Made by a program: the position numbers and the translations under genes. A stretch of 64,000 bases of DNA, from positions 3,472,001-3,536,000 of the forward strand of contig JAHBZQ010000001.1 of assembly GCA_019635355.1 (NCBI GenBank), read 5' to 3'. Under the pieces are notes generated by a model that searched no databases, was not told the origin of the DNA, and worked only from the letters and a program-made list of their open reading frames with translations. Below are positions 50,472-59,666 of the stretch, piece after piece. The DNA is from Rhizobacter sp. Its GTDB lineage: Bacteria > Pseudomonadota > Gammaproteobacteria > Burkholderiales > Burkholderiaceae_C. The stretch's first letter is position 1; each line of letters begins with the position of its first letter.

Positions 50472-51806
50472 ATGCAGTGGAGCCTGGAGGGGGTGGTGGC
50501 GCTGGCGCCCGACGATGCGTCGGCAAAGGCAGCCCGTGGCCTGACCTCGGCGGGCAAGTGGCCGTTGCTCGGGGCGAACGATGCGGCGGCCTGGGGCGAG
50601 TGCCAGGGCAGCGGCTCCAAGCCCTACCAGACGCAAGTCGACTTCAACGGGCCGGCGTTTCGCTGCAGTTGCCCGAGCCGCAAGTTCCCCTGCAAGCACG
50701 GCTTGGCGTTGCTGATGATGCGGGCGCAGGACGAGTCGCTCTTCAAGGCAACCGACGCGCCGGCCTGGGTCAGCGAGTGGCTGGCCTCGCGCCACGAAAA
50801 GGCGCAGAAGCAGGAAGAGCGTCAGCGCGAGAAAGCGAGTGCTCCTCCGCCCGACCCGCAGGCGGTGGCCAAGCGCGAGGCCCAGCGTTGGCAACGCATG
50901 ACGGCCGCAGGCGAAGAGCTGCAACGCTGGTTGGCCGATCAGCTCGCGCGGGGCCTCGGTGCCTTGAACGACGAGACCCTCCGGACCTGGCACACGATGG
51001 CAGCGCGTATGGTGGATGCGCAGGCGCCCGGCCTGGCCTTCCACGTGCGAGAGGCCGCACAGTGCGCCGGCCGTGGCGTGTCGTCGCCCGAGCGGCTGTT
51101 GCATCGCCTCGGGGTGTTGCAGCTCATGTGCGATGCGCTCCAGCGCCGCGAGCAGCTCTCGCCCGAGCAGCAGGCCGACCTGCAAAGTGCACTCGGGTGG
51201 CCGCAGGACAAGGCCGAGGTGCTGGCCAGCGGGCCCCGGATGAACGACCGCTGGACGGTGCTCGGCATCGCAGTCGAAGAACGCGATGACAAGCTGACCG
51301 AGCGCCGGGTGTGGCTGCACGGCCAGCAGACGGGCCGCCGTGCCTGCCTGCTGGACCATGCCTTCGGTGGGCGCGGCTTCGAGCAGAGCTGGCTGGTGGG
51401 CACCGGTGTCGAGGGTGCGCTGGCCTTCTTCCCGGGTGCGGCGGGTGTGCGGGCCTTGTGGGCCGACGCTCCGGCAGTGCCGGGCCCCGCCGTGTGGCCG
51501 GTTGCGACGCCGGCCGAGGAGCGGCTTGCGATCGCCCAGCGGGTGTCGGCCTGCCCCTGGACGGGCACCCACCCGCGGGTGCTGGCGAAGGCCATCGTGA
51601 TGATTCAAGGCCCCAAGGTGCTGGCACTGAGTGCTGATGAAGCGGTGCCGCTCCACCTGGGCGAACATAACCGGTGGCAGCTGATGGCGTCGACCGGGGG
51701 TCGTCCCTGCCAGTTGATGGGCGAGTGGGACGGCGAGCAGCTCGTCCCGCTGACCGCCTGGCGCGGCCCGGCCGAGGGTGTGCTGTGGCAACGGGGGGCC
51801 GAATGA
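50472..51806 (+). CDS. SWIM zinc-finger protein, first gene of MoxR/VWA operon
   Basis: Protein of 444 residues. The SWIM motif C-x-C-x6-C-x-H (C65, C67, C74, H76 in FRCSCPSRKFPCKHGLAL) lies near the N-terminus in the usual NGPAFRCSCPSRKFPCKHGL setting. A charged coiled-coil-like stretch (about 106-150) and a C-terminal alpha/beta region without recognised motifs follow. SWIM fingers bind nucleic acids or proteins. It overlaps the next gene by four bases and starts 100 bases after gyrB. It is probably the recognition subunit of the five-gene system; function inferred only. Confidence 0.88.
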   Translation: MQWSLEGVVALAPDDASAKAARGLTSAGKWPLLGANDAAAWGECQGSGSKPYQTQVDFNGPAFRCSCPSRKFPCKHGLALLMMRAQDESLFKATDAPAWVSEWLASRHEKAQKQEERQREKASAPPPDPQAVAKREAQRWQRMTAAGEELQRWLADQLARGLGALNDETLRTWHTMAARMVDAQAPGLAFHVREAAQCAGRGVSSPERLLHRLGVLQLMCDALQRREQLSPEQQADLQSALGWPQDKAEVLASGPRMNDRWTVLGIAVEERDDKLTERRVWLHGQQTGRRACLLDHAFGGRGFEQSWLVGTGVEGALAFFPGAAGVRALWADAPAVPGPAVWPVATPAEERLAIAQRVSACPWTGTHPRVLAKAIVMIQGPKVLALSADEAVPLHLGEHNRWQLMASTGGRPCQLMGEWDGEQLVPLTAWRGPAEGVLWQRGAE

Positions 51807-53356
51807 GCGCAGGTTCCCCCTGGGCCCCGATGCTGCCCGTCGCCATGGTCGGCACCGACCGGCAACCCGGCCCCTTGCCACGCTGGCCGGGCGAGGTGGG
51901 GGAGGTGATGGAGCGTGCCGCGCAATCGGCCGAACATCCTGCGAATGGCTTGCTGCGAGCCGCCGGTGTGCTGGCCGTGTGTGGCCTCGCCGGTGCACAA
52001 GGTGCCGCGTGGACGCAGGCCGTGCCTTCGCCCGCACCTGACGACGCCTGGCCGCCGGTGCCCGAGGGTCCATTGCGCAGCCTCATCGCGTGGTCCTTGG
52101 CCGAGGGCCCGCCGCGCCTTGTGCAGTGGCTGTGCCTGCAGCTCGGGTCGGCGCAGCACCGCTTGCCGCACACCCTGCTGCCGGCCGCGCTCGATGCGGG
52201 CCGTCGGTCGATCGCCTTGCGCGCCGTGTTGCTGCCGGTGCTCGACCAGCGCGGCCTATGGCTTGCCGCACAACGCGACGAATGGCGATACGCCGCCGGT
52301 GCCGACGCCGACACGCCCGATGCCCAACGCTGGACCGACGGCAGCCTGGAGCAGCGCCGCGAGGTCCTGCTGCACGAGCGCCGCCACAACCCGGCCGCCG
52401 CCCGCGAGCGCTACGCCGCCGCCCTGGAAGAACTGCCCGCCAAGGAACGCGCCGAGCTCCTGGCCGTGTTGGCCGAAGGCCTCGGCCCCGATGACGAAGC
52501 CCTGCTCGATCGCCTGCGCGCCGACCGCAGCCGCGAGGTGCGACAAGTGGCCTGCCAGCTGCTGCTGCGCCTGCCCACCGCCGCCCATCCCCAACGCGCG
52601 ACCGTGCGCCTCGCGCCGCTGCTCCGGCACGAACGGGTGCTGCTGCGCAAACGCTGGCAGATCGACGCCCCCACGGCGGAAGCCGCCGACTGGAAAGCCG
52701 ACAACGTCGACGCGGCCCGGCCCAAGCACGAGACGCTCGGTGAACGCGCCTGGTGGCTCTACCAGCTGGTGCGCCAGGTGCCGCTGGGTTGGTGGACCAC
52801 TCACACCGAGCTCGACGCCCCCGCCCTCATCGCCTGGGCCCACGACACCGACTGGGCCGAAGCCCTGCTGCGAGGCTGGCGCGACGTGCTGCTGGCCGCG
52901 CCCGAAGCCGCCTGGTGCAATGCCTTCCTCGACCACTGGCCTGCCAAGTACCTGCGCGACGACCCGGCCACCGTGCTGGCCTTGCTGCCACCCGCCGCGC
53001 GCGAGCGCCACTGGCTGCGCCACCTGGGCCAGGGCCAGGTGTCGGTGCCGGGCATCGTGCAGCAGGTGCTCACGGCCTGTGCCCCGGGCGAGTCGCTCTC
53101 GCGCGAACTTTCGGAGCGGCTCGTCGAGGCCATCGTGCCGCGTGTTGGGGGCCGCACCTTCGCCGACGACTACGCCTTGCGCTCGCTGCTCCCCGAACTC
53201 TGCTGCGCGCTGCACCACGAGCTGCTGCCGCGCCTGTCGCAGCTCGCCCAGCAAGACGAACTCACGCCCTCCATGGGGCAGACGCTGCACGCCGCCACAC
53301 AGGTGGTGGCGGTGCGCCAGGCCCTTCATTCCTTCATCACCTCGAGGACACCATGA
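51803..53356 (+). CDS. DUF5691-like helical repeat protein
   Basis: Protein of 517 residues, Leu/Ala/Arg rich, predicted mostly helical with HEAT-like repetition (LRADRSREVRQVACQLLLRL; RRHNPAAARERYAAALEELP). It matches in my recognition the DUF5691 family that accompanies SWIM and MoxR genes. No catalytic motif or membrane segment is evident. ATG 51803 overlaps the SWIM stop (ATGA) and its own stop overlaps the MoxR gene. A scaffold or adaptor role is plausible from repeats alone. Confidence 0.75.
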   Translation: MSAGSPWAPMLPVAMVGTDRQPGPLPRWPGEVGEVMERAAQSAEHPANGLLRAAGVLAVCGLAGAQGAAWTQAVPSPAPDDAWPPVPEGPLRSLIAWSLAEGPPRLVQWLCLQLGSAQHRLPHTLLPAALDAGRRSIALRAVLLPVLDQRGLWLAAQRDEWRYAAGADADTPDAQRWTDGSLEQRREVLLHERRHNPAAARERYAAALEELPAKERAELLAVLAEGLGPDDEALLDRLRADRSREVRQVACQLLLRLPTAAHPQRATVRLAPLLRHERVLLRKRWQIDAPTAEAADWKADNVDAARPKHETLGERAWWLYQLVRQVPLGWWTTHTELDAPALIAWAHDTDWAEALLRGWRDVLLAAPEAAWCNAFLDHWPAKYLRDDPATVLALLPPAARERHWLRHLGQGQVSVPGIVQQVLTACAPGESLSRELSERLVEAIVPRVGGRTFADDYALRSLLPELCCALHHELLPRLSQLAQQDELTPSMGQTLHAATQVVAVRQALHSFITSRTP

Positions 53357-54459
53357 CCGCTTCCACTGCCGCGACGACCCCCCAGCAGGTGATGCGCCAG
53401 CATGCCGAAGTGCAGTTCGCCGAAGAGCTGGCCGAGCTGCGCCGCGTCGATGACCGTGCGCGGCCCGAGAACTGGGCGTTGTCGCCCTGGGCCGTGGTGC
53501 GCTACCTGATGGGTGGCAAGCTCGACAACGGCTTCGAGGTCAGCGCCAAGTACATCGGCAGCGCCCGCCTGATGGAGATCGCCGTCGCCACGCTCGCCAC
53601 CGACCGCGCGCTCTTGCTCTACGGCGTGCCCGGCACGGCCAAGTCGTGGGTGTCGGAGCACCTGGCCGCGGCCATCAGCGGCGACTCCACGCTCTTGATC
53701 CAGGGCACCGCGGGCACCAGCGAAGAGCAGTTGCGCTATGGCTGGAACTACGCGCAGCTGCTGGCCCACGGGCCGTCGGAGGCTGCACTCGTCGCCAGCC
53801 CGCTGATGCAGGCCATGCGCCGTGGCCGCATCGCACGCATCGAAGAACTCACCCGCATCCCCGCCGACGTGCAGGACAGCCTCATCACCGTGCTGTCCGA
53901 GAAGACTCTGCCCATCCCCGAGCTCGGCAGCGAGGTGCAGGCCTCGCGCGGCTTCAGCGTGATCGCGACCGCCAACAACCGCGACAAGGGGGTCAACGAA
54001 CTCTCGGCCGCTCTCAAGCGGCGCTTCAACACCGTGGTGCTGCCAGTGCCGGCCACCGAAGACGAAGAAGTCTCCATCGTCGTCAAGCGGGTGGCCGAAC
54101 TGGGCCGCGCGCTGCAGCTGCCGGCCGAGCCACCGGCGCTGAAGGAGGTGCGGCGCATCGTGCAGATCTTCCGCGAGCTGCGCAACGGCAAGACGGAAGA
54201 CGGCAAGACGCAGATCAAGTCGCCGAGCGCCACGCTCTCGACCGCCGAGGCCATCTCGGTGATCAACAGCGGCATGGCCCTCGCCGGCCACTTCGGCGAC
54301 GGGGTGCTGCGCGCGCACGACCTCGCTTCGGGCCTGATCGGCGCGGTGGTGAAAGACCCGGTGCAGGACAACGTGGTCTGGAACGAATACCTCGAAACGG
54401 TGATGAAAGAGCGCAGCGAGTGGAAGGACCTGTACCGCGCCTTCCGCGACCTCAGCTGA
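53353..54459 (+). CDS. MoxR-type AAA+ ATPase
   Basis: ATPase of 368 residues. Walker A is GVPGTAKS (91-98), Walker B is the variant IARIEE (160-165), sensor 1 is in ATANNRD (205-211) and the basic LKRRF (221-225) supplies the arginine finger. MoxR ATPases work with a VWA partner as chaperone-like remodellers that insert metals or activate targets; the VWA gene is two genes downstream. Start ATG 53353 overlaps the previous stop (ATGA). The long upstream in-frame extension is a shadow of the DUF5691-like gene. Confidence 0.93.
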   Translation: MTASTAATTPQQVMRQHAEVQFAEELAELRRVDDRARPENWALSPWAVVRYLMGGKLDNGFEVSAKYIGSARLMEIAVATLATDRALLLYGVPGTAKSWVSEHLAAAISGDSTLLIQGTAGTSEEQLRYGWNYAQLLAHGPSEAALVASPLMQAMRRGRIARIEELTRIPADVQDSLITVLSEKTLPIPELGSEVQASRGFSVIATANNRDKGVNELSAALKRRFNTVVLPVPATEDEEVSIVVKRVAELGRALQLPAEPPALKEVRRIVQIFRELRNGKTEDGKTQIKSPSATLSTAEAISVINSGMALAGHFGDGVLRAHDLASGLIGAVVKDPVQDNVVWNEYLETVMKERSEWKDLYRAFRDLS

Positions 54460-54472
54460 ACCGCTGCCGCCG

Positions 54473-56746
54473 ATGCCCGCACCGCACTACTTCGGCATCC
54501 GCCACCACGGCCCCGGCTGTGCCCGCAGCCTGCTGCGGGCCTTCGAGGCGCTGCGGCCCGACTGTGTGCTGATCGAAGGCCCGCCCGAAGCCGACGAGCT
54601 GGTGCGTGCCGTGGTCGCCGATGGCATGCAGCCCCCCGTGGCGCTGCTGAGCCACTGCCCCGACGACACCCGCCTCGCGGTCTATCACCCCTTCGCCGAG
54701 TTCTCGCCCGAGTGGCAGGCCCTGCGCTGGTCGGTGCTGGCGGGGGTGCCGGCGCGCTTCATCGACCTGCCGCTGGTGCATGGCCTGGCGCTCGACCAGG
54801 CCGAGCGCGATGCGCCGCCGCCCGAGGCCGAGGTGGAAGACGACCGCGAGGCCCTGCCCGACGAAGGCCCTCATGTCGAGACCGGCGACCCGCTCGACTG
54901 GTTCGCCCGCGCCTCCGGCCATGCCGATGGCGAAGCCTGGTGGAACCACATGGTCGAAGAGCGGGGTGACGGTGAAGAGCTCTTCGCCGCCATCCACGAA
55001 GCGATGACCACGCTGCGCGCCGAAGCCGGTGACCGGCCGAGGACAGACGCCGACGCACGCCGCGAGGCCCTGCGCGAAGCGCACATGCGCCAGAGCATCC
55101 GCGCCGCGCAGAAGGAAGGCTTCGAGCGCATCGCGGTGGTGTGCGGCGCCTGGCACCTGGGCGGCCTGGTGGCCGAGCACACCGTGAAGGCCGACACCGC
55201 CTTGCTCAAGGGCCTGCCCAAGCTGAAGGTGCAGACCACCTGGGTGCCCTGGACCTACCGCCACCTCTCGCGTGCCAGCGGCTACGGCGCCGGCATCGCC
55301 TCGCCCGGCTGGTACGAGCACCTGTGGAAGAGCCACGGCAGCCCGCAGCCGCGTGCCATCGGCTGGCTGGCCCGCGTGGCGCGGCTGATGCGCGAGCGCG
55401 AGCTCGACTGTTCGTCGGCGCACCTGATCGAAGCCTCGCGCCTCGCCGAGGCGCTGGCGGCGCTGCGCGAGCGGCCGGCACCCGGCCTGGAAGAGCTGCA
55501 CGAGGCCACCCGCACCGTGCTCACGCTGGGCGACGACACGGTGCTGCATTTCATCCACGACGCGCTGGTCGTCGGCGACCGTTTCGGCAGCGTGCCGCCC
55601 GACGTGCCGGTGGTGCCGCTGCAGCGTGACCTGGAGCAGGCGCAGAAGTCGCTGCGCCTCAGGCCCGAAGCCTTGCAGAAGACGCTCGACCTCGACCTGC
55701 GCAACGCCAACGACCTGGCCCGCAGCCACCTGCTGCACCGCCTCAACCTGATCGGTGTCGCCTGGGGCAGCCTGGCCAAGGTGGGCCGCTCGGCACGCGG
55801 CACCTTCCATGAGGTCTGGTCGCTGCAGTGGCAACCCGAGTTCGTGCTGCGGCTGATCGAAGCCAGCGTGTGGGGCCGCACGGTCGAAGAGGCGGCCACC
55901 GCCCGCGCCATCGACCGCAGCGCGCAGAGCTCCGATCTGGTCGCCCTGTCGGCGCTGGTCGACAGCGTGCTGCTCGCCGACCTCGACCATGCGGTGGCGG
56001 CCGTGACGCAGGCGCTGGAAAACCGCGCGGCCGTCACCGGCGATGCACAGCAGTTGCTGGCGGCCCTGCCGCCGCTGGCCAATGTGTTCCGCTACGGCAA
56101 CGTGCGACAGACCGACGCGTCGATGGTGGGCCATGTGCTCGACGGGCTGATCGTGCGCGCCGCGATCAGCCTGCCGCTGGCCGCCTCGTCGCTCGACGAT
56201 GCGGCGGCCGAGACCCTGCGCGACAAGCTGCTCGGCGCGCACGCCGCGGTGGCGCTGCGCGATGGCGAAGAGCAGACGCAGGCGTGGCAACGGGCGCTTG
56301 TGCAGCTGGCCGCGTCATCGGGCGCGCACGAGTTGCTGCAAGGCGTGGCCGTGCGCCTGCTGCTCGACACCGGGGCCTGGGCGCACGAGCAGGCGGCGCA
56401 GGCGCTGTCGCTGCACCTTTCGTCGGGGGCCGACCCGGGCAAGGCCGCGGCGTGGCTCGACGGCTTCCTCAACCGCAACGCGGTGGTGCTGCTGCACGAC
56501 CCCCAGGTGTGGCGGCTGGTCGATGCTTGGCTGGCCAGCCTGAGCGATGAGCATTTCCTGCGCGTGCTGCCGCTGGTGCGGCGCAGCTTCTCGGCCTTCG
56601 GGCCGGGTGAGCGGCGTGACCTCGGCCAGCGTGCGCGACAAGGCGCGCCCGACGCTTCGGCCACGGTCGTGGCGCACAGCTGGGACGAGACACGTGCGGT
56701 GATGCCGTTGCCGGTGCTGCGCCGCATCCTGGGGCTGGAAGCATGA
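54473..56746 (+). CDS. DUF5682-like protein (possible TraB/ChaN-type hydrolase domain)
   Basis: Large protein of 757 residues. The N-terminal YFGIRHHGPGCARSLLRAFE with DCVLIEGPPEADELV (about 6-46) recalls the GxxH...E pattern of TraB/PrgY, ChaN or EreA-type domains, which are metal-dependent hydrolases in some members. AVVCGAWHLGGL near 220 could supply a further His. The remaining 500 residues are helical repeats without known motifs. Only 13 bases separate it from the MoxR gene and it overlaps the VWA gene. Best guess: target or effector subunit of the MoxR/VWA machine; enzymatic activity unproven. Confidence 0.78.
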   Translation: MPAPHYFGIRHHGPGCARSLLRAFEALRPDCVLIEGPPEADELVRAVVADGMQPPVALLSHCPDDTRLAVYHPFAEFSPEWQALRWSVLAGVPARFIDLPLVHGLALDQAERDAPPPEAEVEDDREALPDEGPHVETGDPLDWFARASGHADGEAWWNHMVEERGDGEELFAAIHEAMTTLRAEAGDRPRTDADARREALREAHMRQSIRAAQKEGFERIAVVCGAWHLGGLVAEHTVKADTALLKGLPKLKVQTTWVPWTYRHLSRASGYGAGIASPGWYEHLWKSHGSPQPRAIGWLARVARLMRERELDCSSAHLIEASRLAEALAALRERPAPGLEELHEATRTVLTLGDDTVLHFIHDALVVGDRFGSVPPDVPVVPLQRDLEQAQKSLRLRPEALQKTLDLDLRNANDLARSHLLHRLNLIGVAWGSLAKVGRSARGTFHEVWSLQWQPEFVLRLIEASVWGRTVEEAATARAIDRSAQSSDLVALSALVDSVLLADLDHAVAAVTQALENRAAVTGDAQQLLAALPPLANVFRYGNVRQTDASMVGHVLDGLIVRAAISLPLAASSLDDAAAETLRDKLLGAHAAVALRDGEEQTQAWQRALVQLAASSGAHELLQGVAVRLLLDTGAWAHEQAAQALSLHLSSGADPGKAAAWLDGFLNRNAVVLLHDPQVWRLVDAWLASLSDEHFLRVLPLVRRSFSAFGPGERRDLGQRARQGAPDASATVVAHSWDETRAVMPLPVLRRILGLEA

Positions 56747-57936
56747 GCACGAGCATGAGCACGAACGACGACGACCGCCTGCGCCGCTGGCGCCTGGTGC
56801 TGGGCCAGGAGGCCGAAGCGTCCTGTGGCGCGCTCGCCGGCCCGGCGCTCGAGATGGACCAGGCCCTCGCCGCGCTCTACGAACCGCAGGGCCCCGGCGG
56901 CCTGCAATCGCGCGACCGGCGCGGTGGCCGCGGCGGCTCGGCCCCGAGCGTGGCCCGCTGGCTGGGCGACATCCGCAAGTACTTCCCGAGCCAGGTGGTG
57001 CAGGTGATGCAGCGTGATGCGCTGGAGCGCCTGAACCTGCGCGACATGCTGCTGCAGCCCGAGATGCTGCAGAGCGTGCAGCCCGACGTGCACCTGGTGG
57101 CCAGCCTGATGGCGCTGTCGCACGTGATCCCGGCCGGCACCAAGGAGACCGCGCGCCAGGTGGTGCGCGCGGTGGTCGACGAGCTGATGAAGCGCCTGGA
57201 AGAGCCGATGCGCTCGGCCATCACCGGCGCGCTCGACCGCAGCCGCCGCAACCGCCGGCCGCGCCATGCCGAGATCGACTGGCAGCGCACCATCCGCGCC
57301 AACCTCAAGCACTGGCAGCCCGAGTACCGCACCGTGGTGCCCGAGACCCTGGTCGGCTACGGCCGCAAGGCACGCCGGCCGCAGCGTGAGGTGGTGCTGT
57401 GCATCGACCAGAGCGGCTCGATGGCCAACTCGGTGGTCTACGCCAGCATCTTCGGCGCGGTGATGGCCTCGCTGCCGGCGGTGGCCACCAAGCTCGTGGT
57501 CTTCGACACCGCGGTGGTCGACCTGAGCGAGCAGCTCGACGACCCGGTGGAGCTGCTCTTCGGCGTGCAGCTCGGGGGTGGCACCGACATCAACGGCGCG
57601 GTGGGCTATTGCCAGTCCATCATCCGCGAGCCGCGCAACACCATCTTCGTGCTCATTTCCGACCTGTACGAAGGCGGCGTCGAGGCCAACCTGCTGCGCC
57701 GCGCCGCCGAGCTGGTCGAGAGCGGCGTGCAGTTCATCACCCTGCTGGCGCTGAGCGACGAAGGGGCGCCCGCCTACGACCATGCGCTCGCGGCCAAGCT
57801 CGCCGCCTTGGGGGTGCCTTCGTTCGCCTGCACGCCCGATGCCTTCCCCGGCCTGATGGCGGCGGCCATTCGCCGCGACGACGTGAACGCGTGGGCCGCC
57901 GGGCAGGGCCTGGTCACGAGTGCCAAGGCGCGCTGA
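56743..57936 (+). CDS. VWA domain protein (CoxE-like), partner of MoxR ATPase
   Basis: Protein of 397 residues. A helical N-terminal half (about 1-215) precedes a von Willebrand A domain with a complete MIDAS: DQSGS (D222, S224, S226), T281 in GGGTDING and D307 in LISDLYEG. This is the usual partner of MoxR ATPases. Two starts are possible, ATG 56743 (overlapping the previous stop) and ATG 56755. No signal peptide, so the complex is cytoplasmic. Last gene of the five-gene operon. Confidence 0.92.
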   Translation: MSTSMSTNDDDRLRRWRLVLGQEAEASCGALAGPALEMDQALAALYEPQGPGGLQSRDRRGGRGGSAPSVARWLGDIRKYFPSQVVQVMQRDALERLNLRDMLLQPEMLQSVQPDVHLVASLMALSHVIPAGTKETARQVVRAVVDELMKRLEEPMRSAITGALDRSRRNRRPRHAEIDWQRTIRANLKHWQPEYRTVVPETLVGYGRKARRPQREVVLCIDQSGSMANSVVYASIFGAVMASLPAVATKLVVFDTAVVDLSEQLDDPVELLFGVQLGGGTDINGAVGYCQSIIREPRNTIFVLISDLYEGGVEANLLRRAAELVESGVQFITLLALSDEGAPAYDHALAAKLAALGVPSFACTPDAFPGLMAAAIRRDDVNAWAAGQGLVTSAKAR

Positions 57937-57960
57937 GCGGCCCGCTGCGTCCACATGAAA

Positions 57961-57980
57961 AAGGCCCCTCGCGGGGCCTT
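57961..57980. terminator. Terminator between the VWA operon and csbD-like gene
   Basis: AAGGCCCC/GGGGCCTT stem with a TCGC loop. Flanking A residues give a U-tract in the minus direction, so it mainly ends the CsbD-like transcript and probably also the five-gene operon. Confidence 0.75.
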
Positions 57981-58008
57981 GGGGTGTCACCGGACGGTCA
58001 ACCGCCGA

Positions 58009-58212
58009 TCAGAGGTCGTCATCACGGCGCAGGTTGCGGTCGGCGTCCTTCAACGCCTCCTTCGCATCGCCGTAGCGCTTCTGCACCTTGCCCTCGACCT
58101 GTTTGGCCGCACCACGGGCTTCGTGCTTGGGGCTGCCGAGCGCCTCGCCGGCCTTGCGTTGCACCTTGCCGGCGGCGTCCTTCATGGCGCCTTTCACCTG
58201 GTCCTTGTTCAT
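58009..58212 (-). CDS. CsbD family stress protein
   Basis: Protein of 67 residues, highly charged and helical: MNKDQVKGAMKDAAGKVQRK and ARGAAKQVEGKVQKRYGDAK are the family's repeated signatures. CsbD-like proteins are abundant under general stress; function unclear. ATG 58212 starts the family motif, with GGAG upstream; the longer frame to 58260 is rejected. Confidence 0.93.
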   Translation of the reverse strand: MNKDQVKGAMKDAAGKVQRKAGEALGSPKHEARGAAKQVEGKVQKRYGDAKEALKDADRNLRRDDDL

Positions 58213-58364
58213 GGGGACATCTCCTTCAGTCGGGTTGAAACACCGAGACGTGGCGTTCACGTCTCACCGTGCTGGAAGCCTACGCGCCGCCTCACGGGAA
58301 GGCTGCGAGAGGGCGGCGCGGATCGAGGTCGGACCGCGCCTACATCGCAGGTCGGCGCGACGCG

Positions 58365-58856
58365 CTAGCGGCGGTGCGGGGCGAGGTCCTTCTCTTCGCC
58401 CGAGCGCGTCTGCGCGTCGAGGCCACGGTCGGGGGATTCGAAGGTCTGCTGCTCGTCGCCGCTCGGCTCGATCAGCTCTTCGATGATGAACTGGCCGTAT
58501 CGCTGCGCCCGCTCGGCGTGGAAGCGGCGTGCGATCTCGGCCACCTGCGTCCATTGCGCTTCTTCCTTGGCCTTCACGACGAGGAAGCTGTAGCCCTCGT
58601 CGGCCAGCTCGCCGCGGGCGCGTGCGAGGTTGATCTCCTGGCCCAGGTTGGCGAGCGGGCTGGCCTTGGCCAGGTCGAGGTCGACCTGCTCGCGCATCTG
58701 GTCGGCGCTGTAGCGGGTGAGGTCGGTGTCGGCGAAGCCGGCATCGCGCAGCGCATCGGCCGCCGCACCCATGTCCTGCTGGGTGGGAAACGAGACGATC
58801 ACGTGGCCGACGGGGGCGAAGACGCCGAGGGTTTCGTGCTTTGACGTACTGTCCAT
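58365..58856 (-). CDS. Hypothetical protein, probably stress-related
   Basis: Acidic protein of 163 residues. The first half resembles the small alpha/beta domain of general-stress 17M-type proteins (GHVIVSFPTQQDMGAAADAL, then GFADTDLTRYSADQM); the C-terminus is polar and disordered (SGDEQQTFESPDRGLDAQTR). The ATG at 58856 lies seven bases after AGGAG; an ATG two codons earlier is too close to that site. Neighbouring CsbD gene and soluble acidic nature suggest a stress role; not certain. Confidence 0.75.
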   Translation of the reverse strand: MDSTSKHETLGVFAPVGHVIVSFPTQQDMGAAADALRDAGFADTDLTRYSADQMREQVDLDLAKASPLANLGQEINLARARGELADEGYSFLVVKAKEEAQWTQVAEIARRFHAERAQRYGQFIIEELIEPSGDEQQTFESPDRGLDAQTRSGEEKDLAPHRR

Positions 58857-58958
58857 GAACATGCTCCTTGCCGGCCCGGCGGGCCGTTTCGTCGCATCGT
58901 CCCCAGGCGGGCGCGGCGCGTCACCCGGACGGCGGCGCAAGGGGCTGTCGGCGATTGC

Positions 58959-59666
58959 CTACCTGGCCGGGCCCGCCGACGCGAGCCCCGCCTGCCAGAG
59001 CGGCCAGGCGGCCTCGAAGGGCGTGGTGGGCGTGGTGGGCGATGGCGCGAAGCGCAGCGGGTCGCGCACGAGCGTGACCCAGGCCAGCGTGTCGTGGTGG
59101 TTGCCGGGTGGGGCGCCGTCGTCGCGGAAGGCCACGAGCCAGGCGTGCACGGCGGCGTAGTGCTGCGGGTGCTGGCGCTGCGTCCAGGCCAGGCCGACGA
59201 GGTCGGCATAGGCCTCTTCGCGGCGGGTCTGCTGCATGGCCTGCCACTCTTCGCGGGTGGCGGCATCGTCGATCTCGCGGCTGGCGGTGAAGCCGGCGGG
59301 CACCGTGTGCCAGGCGCCGCGCACGTAGCGCCAGCAGTGGCCCAGTTCATGCGCGGCCATCGCTTCGACGACCGGGGTGAGCAGTGGCGTGGGGATGGTG
59401 GTGAGCGTGCTCTCGGCCTCAGGGTTGCCGCGCATCGAGAGCACGAGCTTGCAACGCTCGTCGACATACGCCATCGCGAGTGGCGCTTCCCCCGGCGTGG
59501 GCTGCGGCTGCACCACGATGTCGAGCGGCAGGCCTTGCTGGCGTGCGTAGGTGACGACCGGCCAGGCGAGCTGCAGCCAGCGCCGTTCGAGCGCGGTCAG
59601 GCCCTCGTCGGCCAGCGCCGGCAGCGAGGCCAGCGCGGCACTGGCAAGCAAGGCGGGCTTCCACAT
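58959..59666 (-). CDS. Exported HExxH putative metalloprotease
   Basis: Protein of 235 residues. A signal peptide (LLASAALASLPALA, cleaved after ALA near residue 19) is followed by a domain with the zinc motif AAHELGHCWRYV (HExxH), a downstream acidic/Arg stretch REEAYADLVGLAWTQRQHPQ in the position of a third ligand, and no membrane segment. The EAYADLVGLAW element is typical of gluzincin-like families with E as third ligand. Periplasmic peptidase is a reasonable guess; target unknown. Confidence 0.75.
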   Translation of the reverse strand: MWKPALLASAALASLPALADEGLTALERRWLQLAWPVVTYARQQGLPLDIVVQPQPTPGEAPLAMAYVDERCKLVLSMRGNPEAESTLTTIPTPLLTPVVEAMAAHELGHCWRYVRGAWHTVPAGFTASREIDDAATREEWQAMQQTRREEAYADLVGLAWTQRQHPQHYAAVHAWLVAFRDDGAPPGNHHDTLAWVTLVRDPLRFAPSPTTPTTPFEAAWPLWQAGLASAGPAR

